64,000 bases of DNA from Lunularia cruciata (lineage: Eukaryota > Streptophyta > Marchantiopsida > Lunulariales > Lunulariaceae), in contig OX419759.1 of NCBI GenBank assembly GCA_948567375.1, positions 43,439,493-43,503,492 on the forward strand, read 5' to 3'. Positions 47,746 through 59,600 of the stretch are shown piece by piece. The notes below the pieces were generated by a model. That model ran no database searches. It was not told the DNA's origin and was given only the letters and a program-made list of their open reading frames with translations. Made by a program: the position numbers and the translations under genes. How positions within the stretch are numbered: position 1 is the first letter of the stretch; each line of letters begins with the position of its first letter.

Positions 47746-48300
47746 ATGTGGCTGACGGTTCGGTAGAGTCTCCCGACATTTTAAACTGGTGGTAGTTTTA
47801 ACGGGTGATATGGCAAGGGAGATTGTAGCGAAGTCCTTTACTGCATTGCAAGTGCCTATCCTTGATTTTTTCATTTAAGTATGGAGGCTTCTAAGCAGTC
47901 ATAGATGGAGGGATGGAGAAATTGAGGTTTGAAGTAGATAATGAGCTGCCTTGACGATAGAGTCAGAGTTAGCATTCCATGGAGAGGACCTCCACCTCGA
48001 CTTCCCTCTATCTGAGGATATAAGGAGCATGAAAAATGTCTATTGCCATGCCTTGAAAGTTTGATAGGATTTTTCTCTTGTTTTATCAATGGTCAGTTAT
48101 CATTGCTTTCAGCTTCAGAACTTATTCCTCCTTTGTGCTGGAGAGAAGCTTCCCATGCTGTGGATAGGTGATTTTATTTCACGAGCAACCATTGAAGGAA
48201 TATGTACATAAAATTGGTTGAGTACATGCATTGTTGTGTGATACTTCAGGAATGTGCGTATGATGACTAAGTGTTAGCAAACTACTAGTTAAGTCGGTAG
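47746..48300. other. No gene recognised
   Basis: Short ORFs without motifs between the tandem pair and an F2 unit. Confidence 0.4.
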
Positions 48301-48560
48301 GAACAGGTTGAAGTCGGTAGAAACATGTTTTTCCCTTGAGGATACAAATACAAAATGACTTAAAGTGAAAGTAAAATATCACTATGTATAGTTCATTTAT
48401 TTTTTCTTGTTTAACCTCCTAGGTAGAAACTACTCACTCTTTGTGGTACACTGCAAGAAAAGGAAAACTAAATATCAGATTAATTACAAATATAATCCAA
48501 GTTACTCTTGAGGGTGATGGTTCATTTCACTTAAAAGATATCAACTCCGAAGGCGAGTAC
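48300..48560 (-). repeat. F2 core repeat unit
   Basis: CCCTTGAGGATAC at about 48336, then the core TTTAACCTCCTAGGTAGAAA at 48411, TTGTGGTACACTGCA, and GAGGGTGATGGTTCA near 48510, in the same order as at 61085-61260. The terminal bases are not clear. Confidence 0.55.
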
Positions 48561-50639
48561 TGCACTTCCCCAAAGACATGACCCCAAATGCATCTTGGAA
48601 TTGGTCTAGTGCCCTTGCTTTTTGATTTTGTTGTACTTGTAATGCTCCAAACCGGATTGATTCTTTAATGCATTGATTCACTCCTTTGGCTCCCTCAAGA
48701 ATTAAACATCTTGATTGAGCACTTATATACCTCTTTGTACTCTTTGAGTTGTGCTCCTACAATGAAGTTCCTCACCTCTACTCCACACAAGCACTTACCA
48801 AAATAAATTAAAAACTAATTGGAATTTGTTGTTGTTATTGACTTCCTCATGCAAAAAAATGCATGAGAAAGTGTATTTCAAAATTATTGGGCCATAGCCT
48901 TATTTACAATTTCCCACTTCATCCCAAAGGGACATAACAATTAAGTGGGTTTCACCGTTAAGCAGGTTTTGAGGTAATATTGTATCTTTTCCTACATCAC
49001 TCACTTAAGATTCTAATCCTATCTTATCCTTACTTCCTCTACTCTAATTAACCTTCTTGCATGTGTCCCAAAAGGTGTTAGGTCTTCCTTGAAGTCAATT
49101 TTTGAAATGGTATTCTTTAGAGCTACAACTCCAAAGTCCAACTCAATAGCAAAGTCCTATACAACACTATGGTTCCCCAATTTCTTCAAAAATTTTTTTA
49201 TTGATCATATCAAGCTTAAGTGCTAAGAGAATCATGGAGAATGATAGAATTACTGGGAGAAGTGCCTCAAACAGAGAGGTACTTGGAGGAGTGATACTGG
49301 CAAGCTAGACTGGGAGGAGCACTTGGAGTGATGTAGGATAATCCAAAGTACTTGCAAGATGCTCAGATACTTGGAGTGATGTAGGATCATCCTGAGTACT
49401 GACAGGAAGAAGGAATTAGGAGGTCACATGAGCTCCATGGCCAGGTATCAAGGTTGCAAGCAAAACTATGTCACACAAGTGATGATGCACTTGGAGAGGT
49501 GTAGAATAAACACAAGTGCTTGAGGATGGAACAACACTTAGAATGCAGAGGGACCTTTTGGAGTGCTTGCAGGAGTTACAACACTTGGAGTGCCAATAGG
49601 TGAGGTATTCAGACCAAAGTGCCACCTTGGCACTCAAAGGGAATTACCATTGAAATTTAAACTTCCTGCCAATGGCACTTACCTCTAAAAGCACTTGATT
49701 TGAGGGCCTGACCTACAAGATAACTACTAGCACTTGGCAGACAAGTGTGGCGCATGAGAAAGTGGTTGGAAAATGGAATCTTTGGCACAAGGACAAGATG
49801 CAAGACCTTTGCCTATAAAACATCAAGTGCCTACCTACTCTTTAACTGCTAGAGTGCTGCAGATTGACCAGGATTTGGGTGCATAAATGGAAGTGCTTGG
49901 CTTGCAGTGGCAGTTTTTGCAATCCAAATTATCTTCCTAGCTGATCAAGTTGTGTCTTGATAATTCTGTGAAGTAGTGAGTGCTTAGAGTCATTCATGAG
50001 AGTGGCACTTGGTAGAATCTTAGGTACTTGGCATAGTACAAGATTAGCTGGTAGCATCCTTTTGCGTGCAAGAATCATTGTATTCGCTCCCAAAAACTTA
50101 CAAGAAGGCCCTTGAGGCCATCCTTAGATCCTTTTTGTGAAAAAGTGTGCTTCTTACTATAGGATGGATTTAATAATAACCAAGCACTTAGGATTTCTAC
50201 TCTGGAATTAGGAGTTATAAGACTTCTACATGATTCATGAAATGATAGGTAAGAGAGAAAAAACTTAAGGGGAATGCCGGGTAATCTGTAGAACTGAACC
50301 AAGGACCATTGGCAAATGATACTTGGTTTGGATGCTGGGATTGTAGAAGCCATGAAGATAGGCACCAAATTTGTAGACAAAGAACTGACACACAAAGTTA
50401 AAAGCCACTTCAATAGTAAGTGCTCCAAGAACAGTGGATGGAGTGTAGGTAGTTATAGGGACCCTGCCTGAAGAGCCATTGTAGAGGAATTATGAAACTC
50501 TTCAAACAGAAAATACTACCTATTTAACCAATGGCCAGGAAGTGTACTTTGATTACATGTAGCAATCTACCAGCAAAATCAAGCATTCATGGATTTCAAG
50601 AAGGCACAAAAGGAACAAATGTGCACATAGAACAAGAAA
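48561..50639. other. Repeat-rich spacer with CACTTGG words
   Basis: Between about 49270 and 50040 the words (C/T)ACTTGG(A/C) and their close variants recur more than ten times, including CACTTGGAGTGATGTAGGAT and its near-copy at 49369. No open frame uses them consistently. The rest is unrecognised. Confidence 0.45.
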
Positions 50640-51130
50640 ATTGCCATGATAAAGGAGTAAGTGACCTTGGACAAATTTGGACCTCATAGGCAAAAATGAC
50701 ACATCAAGCATTTAGGAAGATGACTGAGAGTCAAATTGTGGAGCTAACCAAGACGGTCAAGGAGCAGGACAATCAGGAACATATCTATCATGTACAGGTT
50801 AATAAGAGATTGAGATAGAAAATGACATATATTCAAGAGACCCTAGAAGGGGAGAGGATACATATCCTCATGAAAGTTGAAGAAGTAGTGCAGAAAACCA
50901 TCACACATGTCTAGAAATTGGTCCTGATGCAGACTCAACAAACACAAAAGGGGGGTGGAAGAAGTCTGAGATCTATGCATTGGAAGAAAACTGTACTCCA
51001 ACAAACAACTTTATAGTTGGCAAAGTGGCTTGGAAGCATACTAACATCAAATAAAAAAAAAAGGGTTAGCCTCCATATAGGAAGAAGTTGCACTATGCCG
51101 TGAATCAGATAGATAGGCTAATTTGCAGTT
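50640..51130 (+). pseudogene. Coiled-coil retroelement ORF relic
   Basis: Broken plus-strand coding rich in Gln, Glu, Lys and Thr. It resembles the fragment at 21240-21618, sharing an ATGCATTGGAA-centred phrase (50985). An F2 LTR end follows downstream in the same sense. Confidence 0.4.
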
Positions 51131-51599
51131 TGTGAAGGTAAAGGTAGCTCATCACATTAAACAATGTGGTAGATTGTATATATAAGTATAAAATTGTGCT
51201 TGTAACACCTTTGTGTTAGTCATTTGTATAGATAGACCTTTGGTATGGTAACACCCATGTATAGTAGACACAACTTTGCAAGAGATAGTTCATGGGGATC
51301 ATTCTACTGAGTATGATGTGTAGCAACATGCAAAATAAAGTGCATTTCAAGAGTGTTGCAATGCATACCATGTCATCAAAAAGTTAATTAGGAAGATAAG
51401 GCAATTACATTACGGTTAGCATTGACAGGGTAGAGTTAATCAAGGGATTTTGTTGGCATGTGGCTGTTGGATTTGCCCTATCATTGTTGTGTATTAGGAA
51501 GTATAAAGAGTTTAGCCCCAAAGTAATTGAAGTTCAGGAATACATCTTTGCCATCCAATTTCATGTTTGCTTATTTTGAATGTCTTTATGTCCATAATT

Positions 51600-52253
51600 G
51601 GGTTCTATCATTGAAGTAGATGCATGGGAATCCCTAAGATCCCTAGAGCATTGCTTTCAATATTGTGTATTTTTCATGATTGCTTGACTGAGTAGTGGTG
51701 ATGAGCTCAAAGTAGGAGCACAAGTGATGAAATGTGGGGGGTCTGACTTAGTTGTTGGATCCCTAGAGCTCCTAAGGTGTGGGCCGGCAAGATCAAAGGG
51801 TCATAAGAGTGCTTAGAGTATCATGAAGTACCACATACAACAAAATGTCTGGCATGTCACAAAATTGTATTGTTGTTGGGAGTGATGCCTTCAGGGATGG
51901 GTAAAACGTTATCACAAGAGTTATAGTATATAGAGCATAGGTAACTGCAACTGAAAGACATTTAAGGCTGCTTGACCTTCAGTGCAGATTGAGCCATCAT
52001 CTTAAGGAGTGCCATTTGGAATAGACCTTTCTTGAGAGCGATGTTAATTTCCCTTTTCTATAGTGTGGTATAGCAGGTGACACTAAACCTCTTCTTGTCA
52101 GGGAGTGGTTCCTGCTCAAGAGGTTAAATATGAAACAATAAAAATAATTTTGATAATTTCTCTTCCATTCTAGTCATTTCCAACCCATATCCTTGAGGGA
52201 ATGATTTTCTGTTACTATTCATACTATTAGCATGTTGACACTAGGTTGTCACA
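51600..52253 (+). repeat. F2 LTR end (best-preserved copy)
   Basis: It aligns with 6300-6930, has the core GTGGTTCCTGCTCAAGAGGT at 52106, and ends GACACTAGGTTGTCACA at 52253. The start of the LTR is not defined. Confidence 0.6.
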
Positions 52254-52580
52254 CATAGACTTAACAACACCACAATATCAAGTTTACACAAAGGCTTAGT
52301 ACCCCAATGCATGATGTGGATGGACAAGGCATCTGATTGCCTCAGTATGCAACTGATGTGGTAGTTGGAAGTGATATGTTTTTGTGTGTAATTGAGTGAA
52401 TGTGGAAACAAAGTTGCTGAAAGTCTCGAATAGATAGATAATTCACTTCGGGCGGGCGGGGGTGGAAATTTGACTGCTTTGACTGCTCTTTTACATGAGC
52501 AGAAGGACATGAGGTTATCATGGTGAACATGACTTGGTAGAACATGACAACATAGCTAGTGTGTATGGCGACCTGTATGA
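52254..52580 (+). repeat. Direct repeat upstream of the polyphenol oxidase gene
   Basis: It shares AGTTTACACAAAG, GTGGATGGAC, GTTGGAAGTGATA, TTTGTGTGTAA, AATAGATAGATAAT and ACATGACAACATAGCTA with 58650-59080, in the same order and orientation. Confidence 0.75.
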
Positions 52581-55480
52581 TGAATTGGAAAGTGAAGGCA
52601 AGACTGATCCAGTTTATACGCTGGCGGGACGCAAATTTAGCTACGCTGTGCGTGTTTGCACATCATATAGGTTTCCCTTACACAAAACACGGGAAAGAAT
52701 CACCCTTCTAATACCGGACTTCTGTTCATGCGACTTTTCTTTGCCACCAATCGTTTATTTGCTGGTGGTTCGAACTGTACCTGGAGACGTTTGCAGCAGT
52801 TAGAACTTTCCCTTCAAATTGAATCCGAAATAATCCGAGGTGTTAGAATGCGATAACAGCTAGCTGAAGTTCCATGATGTATTTACCTCAACATGTGCGC
52901 ATCTCCAGCACAGATGATTTAGAATAACTCCTGGTAGTACACTACCAAGGCTATCAGAAGTGATTCTGTGACGTGGTCTCCTTTAGTTCCGAAACACCAG
53001 AACAAAGACGACTCAGAAATTAAACCGCGACTACCTTTTACATAAACCGCGACTACAACACGAAGTATGTTATCTGCTTCCATCTTTGAGTACTATTTAA
53101 AGAACGTACAGAGGACTGAGGTCATGGATAGTGGCGCGGACAATATGCCTGAGCTGTAATGTGTGATGAAACACATTTTCCATCCTATGAACAGTTCCGG
53201 GTTTGAGGTGTAGATTTGTCTATATCCGAGTACTTCACACTATCTTTCTAAGTAGTATACAGCTAGGGCCACCTGTCTTTAATGAAACCTATCAAAGAAG
53301 AGCATGGGATCGCGGTCTGATGATCCGATTTGTGTACAGATATTATTGTACCGCATTAGGTCGTTTCTGAAAGTTCACATTTTCAATTGAGTCAGTAATG
53401 GTGTTGCACCGTAAGTCACTTCTTAACTATAGGGAAATCCTGGATATGGGTACAGAACGTATGTGTTATTGTATAGCAGCAAAAGATCTGGAAATAATAT
53501 GTCTAGCTCGTTCTGTTCTGAGCATAGTGATCACCGACGGTACGGTGCTGTTGAAGCACCTAGGGTGCTAATGTACCAAATCATTTGAAAAGTTCACATA
53601 AAGCTTGTCTAGCCATAGTGCGCAAAGAAACTCAGACAATGAACATGTACACTGAAAATTAGTCTCAAATAGCCTTAAATAATAACGTTCTCTAAAAGCG
53701 CCTAAAGAAACTGTACCAATCATTTGAAAGGTAAGAATAAGCTTTTCTAGCCATGGAGTGCACAAGGAAATTCATAAAATTAATTTGGATATAGAAACTA
53801 GTGGCAAATAACCCTAAAAATTATTAAGGTTAACTCCTCATATATCTCAAAAATAAACGAACAAATCAGTTTAACTAATGTAATCTTGGATGCCAAGTAT
53901 ATTTATTTGATAACTTGCCCCGCATTCTATACATGTCCTATGAGGTCCCCTCATTGTCCTCATGCATTTCACTCATCTAGATCTTAATTCCTTGTAAATT
54001 ATGATAAACTTGGTGCAGTGTATGTCGTACAGCTGTAGACAACTTTAGGGGGGGGGGGGAGATCTGTCCGGAGCTACCACAAAATAAAACATTAGTATCA
54101 TAATTACATCTTTGCTTATTGTATTCCATAATATTTGTTATTACTCCTGCCAAAATCTCGAAAAAAGGTATGTTAAGGTGCTCTATCTATCCCTCTATAT
54201 CAAAACCTCAACCCACTTACATAATCTCACGTCTGAACTCTCCAAACCAAGAAAAGTACAAGTACTCCAAATTTTTATTTCACATCGTCTTTGCGATCAA
54301 ATTAGTTTAAACTAGAGTATAAAAACTAAGAAAATTGAAACAAAAATTCCTAACCATTCACTCTCCTACTAAAGAAATAATCACTTCAAATCGTAAATGC
54401 ATTCATACTTTCCTCTAGTTTTTTCACCATGCTTTCAATTTCGATATCTATGGTACTGAAATGGAAAAACAAAGACAGTAAATCCATTTACTTGTAACCT
54501 ATAACTAGTATTACGGACACTTGGATATTGGAAACTTACTCTCTCTTCCCCTATCTACCTAACCCGATCCCGTAGAAGGAAGTTCATGGACATTTCCTTC
54601 TTCATAGATAAGCTCACAAGAATAAGAATAACTTCATAAAAGTGGACATTTTAAGTTATTTCATTTGTTTATTTTAATTTCGTTATGTAAGAATCAGAAG
54701 TCCAAAAGCTATATAAAAGATTTCCATGTTGTCTTCATTATGGAGATGTGGTAAAGTTCAGAGACGTTCGAACGGAAATAAAATGGCTCCAACAAATGCA
54801 TCAACCTCCTTATATATCTACGTAATGCAACCTCCTTATAATCTACGGATATCTTAGGTGCAGTACGGCTTGATGGGGTCTTCCCATCCATCGTGTTTTC
54901 TACGCGGTCGCCCCTTTACCTTGTATATCTACGTAATGCATGATTCATAGTAATAGACACGTATACTTTATCCGCTGCAGTTCGACCTTTAAAACATAAG
55001 TGTAAGATACGGGTTGAGCTGAAGTATTATGAGGAAGAGCAGACAACATGGCTGGCCCCCACCTCAACTCCAGTTCTAAGTTTAGAATCAATCGAAATAC
55101 TTAGATGTCATGTAGGAAGGAAAATGAAGTGAAGTGATTCTTGCGTCTTTTTGTTCGTTCATTACATTATCTTTCTGTCAAGGTAGCGTTGTATTTTGAA
55201 GTGAGCATGATCAAATACAAATCTTGAAGATTGTAGTCAACCTTCGCAGTAAGCGTTAGCAGAGATTCAATTTAGTAATTTTGTGTATTTCCTACAACAT
55301 GTGAGGTTACTGGTTACAATCTTGTGGTCATGATTCAGATAACAAACTGGATGGAAAGGCAACCAGGCAGATGCAGAATCTCAGAATCACGTGCTAGAAT
55401 AACTCAGCAACGTTTCTACACGATCTAGGAGATGGAGAGGAAGTGTCTGTTCATCTACTATCTTATCACATGATGGAACT
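52581..55480. other. No gene recognised; tandem pair at 53572-53830
   Basis: GTACCAAATCATTTGAAAAG at 53572 recurs as GTACCAATCATTTGAAAGG near 53713, followed by matching sequence (TCTAGCCAT, GCAAAGAAA/CACAAGGAAA), a tandem duplication with a period of about 141 bp. A G12 run lies at 54048-54059. TATATCTACGTAATGCA recurs near 54811 and 54925. The ORF at 52534-52803 has no motif. Confidence 0.5.
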
Positions 55481-55489
55481 CATCCGGTG

Positions 55490-55497
55490 TATAAAAG
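55490..55497 (+). promoter_or_regulatory. TATA box of the polyphenol oxidase gene
   Basis: TATAAAAG lies 339 bp before the first in-frame ATG, which predicts a leader of about 300 bp. Just before the ATG, TTCTAAC and CATGCTTACAG resemble a branch point and 3' splice site, so a leader intron is possible. Confidence 0.6.
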
Positions 55498-55828
55498 CTG
55501 TACGGTTGCCCTTCACTTTCCATGTTCAACTCTTGTCCTCTGAACAGGACTTGAACAAAGCTTGAACAAGCTTTGTCCACCATTTTCTACACAACCTTCA
55601 CATTCGCAGCTTAACTCCAGAAGTCCAATTTGAGCGTGTACGTATCTGCACAAAGGTTATTCTATTTCTGCCCCAAAATTTTACGCTCTTCAAGAAACGA
55701 GTTACTGTAGAAAACTTGATTCGGCGTCCGCTTCAATTCCTGTATCCGAACTCTTCTAAAACACTTGTGACTTTGCAGTAACAAGTTTAGCTCTTTGGTC
55801 TGAGGATGGTTCTAACGTTTGATTGCTC

Positions 55829-57796
55829 ATGCTTACAGTCCAACTAAGATTTCTGCTCCGACGCTCTCTTGCAGATTGCCAAATCTTACGTGGCACTTCG
55901 TTCGCAGCTGAATTGTTTTTCCGGAGAAATACCTTTGCAGCTGCACCTATGAATTTAGATAGGTTGGTACCGAGAGCAGACAGTCAGAGAAGAAGCAGTG
56001 CGTCGAAGATGGGTCTACATCTCCTGTTTGCGACCTACATATGTGCAATTGTGCTAAGCTTTCTCGCAAACAGCGCAACCGCCGAACCCGTTCTCGCCTC
56101 AAGTCTTGGGTTCTGTAAAACAGTTCCAATTCTGGCAGGAGCGCCACTCCATTGTTGTCTTCCTGCTCCCACAAGACCACCAATCAAGTTCAAGTTCCCT
56201 ACCTGCGCGTCTGGTAATGGCGGACCTCCTCCAATGCGGGAAAGAAAACCTGCCCATGTGCTGTCAAAGGATCCCGAGTATGTCCGAAAATACAACTTGG
56301 CCTACGCGAGGATGAAAGCGCTTCCCGACAGCGATCCCAGAAGTTTCCTCAATCAGTGGAGAGTCCACTGCTCTTTCTGCAATGAAGCTTTCAAGCAGCG
56401 AAGAACTCCTGGTCCCCTCGGCCCAGAAACTGGGGTCTTGCTTCAGGTTCATTACAGCTGGACCTTCCTCCCGTGGCACAGGATGTACCTCTATTATCAC
56501 GAGAGAATTCTGGCTCATTTGATCGATGATCCCACTTTTGCTCTTCCATTCTGGAACTGGGACAATCAGCTAGACGCAGAGGCAGCTATGATTCCTGCAA
56601 TGTTCCTCCCCAATTTCAGCGTCAACAACTCCGCCCTCCAAGACGAGTTTCGGAACGCCAATCATTTTCCTCCTAGAATCCTCCATTTGGGATACAATTC
56701 TAAGCTGGAGGCTGAAGGCAAGCAGAACCTCACCGACCAACAGATTAGGTACGAGAACTTGTGCGTCATGTATAACTCGGTGGTAACGAAAGTCAGTTCT
56801 AGGGATTTCCTCGGTGGCCCATACGTCGTAGGCACCGATAACTCTGCTGCGACTGTCAACGTCACTGCTGGAGAGGTTCCCGGTGAGTCTGGAGGATCCG
56901 AAAATGTCCACAATGTTGCGCACGAATGGACCGGGTTGATCAACGACCCTGCCCATCCCGACAACGAAGACATGGGAAATTTCATCTACGCAGGTCGCGA
57001 CCCCATCTTCTTCAACCATCACGCCAATGTGGACCGTCTGTGGGACGTGTGGAAAACTATTCCTGACAAGGTGACCAGATCAGGAAGCAGAAAGAGAGTC
57101 GATTACAAGTCCAGGGACTTCCTCGACACAGAGTTCACATTTTTTGATGAGAATCAGGATATGGTAGTTGTTAAGGTGAGAGATTCCCTGGACAGTTCAA
57201 AATTGGGATACAAGTTCACTGACATGAGCGAATCTGACAGTTTGTGGATCAATTATGAGCCCTTGCCTCCCAAGAAATCTGACAAGCCAATGAGACCAGG
57301 CGATTTTCCTGAAGCAACTCCGTCAGGAAATAAAACGATCCAAAAAGTCCCTGTGACCTTTAAACTTGCGCGTAATGCCCCCACAAAGAGGGACCTCGAA
57401 GGCAAACAGGTGAAGAGAGCGGACCAGCTGCAAGAGAACATCTTGATCGAGAAGGTCAGGATTCCCCATTCATCTTACTGCCGGTTCGATGTGTTTATCA
57501 ACTATCCCGAAGCAAACAGGGAAACACATTTGTACATGTCCGAGTACGTTGGCACATTCACCCACATTCCAAGCGGTACGGTCGAGATGAGCGAGACAGT
57601 GGCGAAAAGTGAAGAACACGACGACAAAAAGTTCCGAGTCGTCAACATCCGGTACAGCATAACGCCGTCGCTCAAGAGGTTGGGTATTGCGGACTATACT
57701 ACAGACTTGACAGTCACGATTGTGCCCAAGGGTGCGCGAAGCAGCAGCCCGACGACAGTGTTCACCTTCTCCAGCATCACACAAGATTACCAATAA
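55829..57796 (+). CDS. PPO: Polyphenol oxidase (catechol oxidase / tyrosinase family)
   Basis: The intronless frame from ATG 55829 gives 655 residues. The enzyme oxidises phenols to o-quinones at a dinuclear copper site. CuA ligands are H180, H208 and H217, with C184 placed for the thioether bridge. CuB ligands are H361, H365 and H398. Both tyrosinase signatures match (HYSWTFLPWHRMYLYYHE and DPIFFNHHANVD). The C-terminal modules follow: DFLD (about 430, for the usual DWL) and RFDV (552, for KFDV). Residues 1-60 are Arg/Ser/Ala-rich, with RR at 54-55 before a hydrophobic stretch (about 62-80) ending near ATA, as in a twin-arginine thylakoid-lumen signal. In-frame ATGs at 55949 and 56009 are alternative starts; the last would leave a plain secretory signal. 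The gene is clearly more GC-rich than its surroundings. Defence or wound-related roles are typical of the family. Confidence 0.97.
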   Translation: MLTVQLRFLLRRSLADCQILRGTSFAAELFFRRNTFAAAPMNLDRLVPRADSQRRSSASKMGLHLLFATYICAIVLSFLANSATAEPVLASSLGFCKTVPILAGAPLHCCLPAPTRPPIKFKFPTCASGNGGPPPMRERKPAHVLSKDPEYVRKYNLAYARMKALPDSDPRSFLNQWRVHCSFCNEAFKQRRTPGPLGPETGVLLQVHYSWTFLPWHRMYLYYHERILAHLIDDPTFALPFWNWDNQLDAEAAMIPAMFLPNFSVNNSALQDEFRNANHFPPRILHLGYNSKLEAEGKQNLTDQQIRYENLCVMYNSVVTKVSSRDFLGGPYVVGTDNSAATVNVTAGEVPGESGGSENVHNVAHEWTGLINDPAHPDNEDMGNFIYAGRDPIFFNHHANVDRLWDVWKTIPDKVTRSGSRKRVDYKSRDFLDTEFTFFDENQDMVVVKVRDSLDSSKLGYKFTDMSESDSLWINYEPLPPKKSDKPMRPGDFPEATPSGNKTIQKVPVTFKLARNAPTKRDLEGKQVKRADQLQENILIEKVRIPHSSYCRFDVFINYPEANRETHLYMSEYVGTFTHIPSGTVEMSETVAKSEEHDDKKFRVVNIRYSITPSLKRLGIADYTTDLTVTIVPKGARSSSPTTVFTFSSITQDYQ

Positions 57797-58134
57797 TTTA
57801 GGGGTTTCCGACACAAATGAACATTGATGAACTTCGGATCTGGGAAGAGCATGCCCATATTTATAGAGGAATTTTCTGAACGGCGCACTTGGAGCTACCT
57901 TCTTCGAATGGCAAAGTGTGGTTGATCTCCTGAAATGGGAAGATCCAACAATGCCGTCACACGATGAAGGCATTTTGCAGGAGGCTATGGTGCTGGAGAA
58001 ATGGACGTCATCATGGTCCTCTCGGTTCAGATCTAGTTGGGTTCACTCATTCCCCTTAGTCAATAGTTTCACCTAGCTATAGGAAGATTTAAATCTAATT
58101 GAAAGCGTCATACATCCCGTATCATTCTTTTACC

Positions 58135-58140
58135 AATAAA
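58135..58140 (+). terminator. Polyadenylation signal of the polyphenol oxidase gene
   Basis: AATAAA lies 339 bp after the stop codon, a plausible 3'-UTR length for a plant gene. No closer canonical signal was seen. Confidence 0.5.
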
Positions 58141-58649
58141 ACTTCTAAATGCTGAATGGAGATCACAACATATTCATTGAGCATTGAAGCTCAAACCTGG
58201 TCGTGTTGATGATACATCATGTGAATTCCAACCGTAGTCAGACATATTAGAGCCTAATTAAAGTCTATGTCTTGGCATTTGCATTTCCATTTGTTGATTA
58301 TGGATATTTCCGTACTACTCAGGCCACACCTCCAGTGTATGTGGTGGAACTCCGTGTGCATGGTCACAAATGATAAGCGTCTATTGATCTATTCATTAGC
58401 TGTCACAAATTTGGCATGATAAACGAAAGCTCGTTATGCAATACAGGGTCCAAACATGTTTGTCTAAATTAAATTTGAAGCTACTAGAGAGGAAGCCCGA
58501 TGCAGGTGCTGACATTATTCCTATAGTAATTGTAGTAATCCAGCAAAAGATCGCACGCATGTCTGCTTATCGGTGGTCATCATAGGTTGCTCTCTGCAGG
58601 TTGCGCTCTCTTTATACAGATCTCTCTCTATAGGTTGTCAAGTTTCTTG
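58141..58649. other. No gene recognised
   Basis: Downstream flank of the polyphenol oxidase gene; no ORF or repeat of note before the direct repeat at 58650. Confidence 0.5.
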
Positions 58650-59080
58650 AGACATAGACTTAACAGCACCTCAACATTGGTCTTCGACTTACCGGTACCC
58701 CAAGTTTACACAAAGACTTAATAGTAGCACATCGCTTGACGTGGATGGACGTGGCAACTGATTGTCTGAGTGGGCAACGAATGTGCTAGTTGAAAGTGAT
58801 AAAGTTCTTGTGTGTAAATTAAATGGACGTGTAAACACAGTTGCTGATAGTCGTGAATAAATAGATAATGGAGTTTAGGGTGAAATTGGAAGAGATCATC
58901 CGTGGAGCTCGCCTTGAACTTCGGAGTGAGCTCCTAAAGTAACCTTTCATTGGCTTGAATCAGATGTTCGTCTGCTCATGTAAATGGGCAGAAAGGCATG
59001 AGATTATTATGATGAACATGTAAGGTAGGTAGAAGACTTTGTAGAATATGACAACATAGCTACTGTGTATGGTGACTTTT
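58650..59080 (+). repeat. Direct repeat downstream of the polyphenol oxidase gene
   Basis: Diverged copy of 52254-52580, containing AGTTTACACAAAG, GTGGATGGACG, GTTGAAAGTGATA, TTGTGTGTAAAT and ATATGACAACATAGCTA. It is longer because of small insertions. No TG...CA termini are evident. Confidence 0.75.
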
Positions 59081-59326
59081 CTTAATCAGAGCATTTGCTC
59101 AAGATCACCGCCTTTTTTGAACTTCTTCTTTGTTGAAACGGGAATCTGAGTACAATTAAGGTTTTTCATGGCAATGCAATTCTAGCTTCGATAAACAATG
59201 AAGTGGTGAAGTTGAATTGGTTACTGAACCAATTGCCATCATTGACAAGTGTGAGTTTAGTGATCTTGTCTTTGTCGCCACTGATTTCGTAGTTGAATAA
59301 GTTAATGGATTGTCTTCAATTGCAAC

Positions 59327-59600
59327 TCAATGGCAATGGATTGTCCTCAATAGCAACATCAACCACACGGTTTGTGGTTGACACTTAGGACAACAGGTCC
59401 ATCGGAGACCATGGTCCTGGAGAAGAAGGATTGGTTTGTTGTTGTTGTTATTATGGTTGTTACGAGAGGTATTTGGATTGTGCTTCTTGCAGTCTTCCAC
59501 CCTGCTTCCATATCCTCGATACTCTTCTGAATGGCTGGATCGAGATGACAATCTAATGGGTCCAAATGCTTGTCTTTTTTATAATTTATAAGCACTCAAT
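59327..59600 (-). pseudogene. Short coding-like relic, possibly retroelement gag
   Basis: Two overlapping minus-strand frames (74 and 78 codons) each include a low-complexity Asn- or Thr-rich stretch. One has LDCHLDPAIQKSIEDMEAG. Retroelement gag is possible but no zinc knuckle or other proof is seen. Confidence 0.25.

Noticed and set aside
56570-57022. 150-codon minus-strand ORF inside the polyphenol oxidase gene
   Set aside because: Shadow of a strongly conserved enzyme frame.
52254-59080. Polyphenol oxidase carried inside an LTR element with the direct repeats as LTRs
   Set aside because: The repeats lack TG...CA ends, and no primer-binding site, polypurine tract or target duplication was seen.
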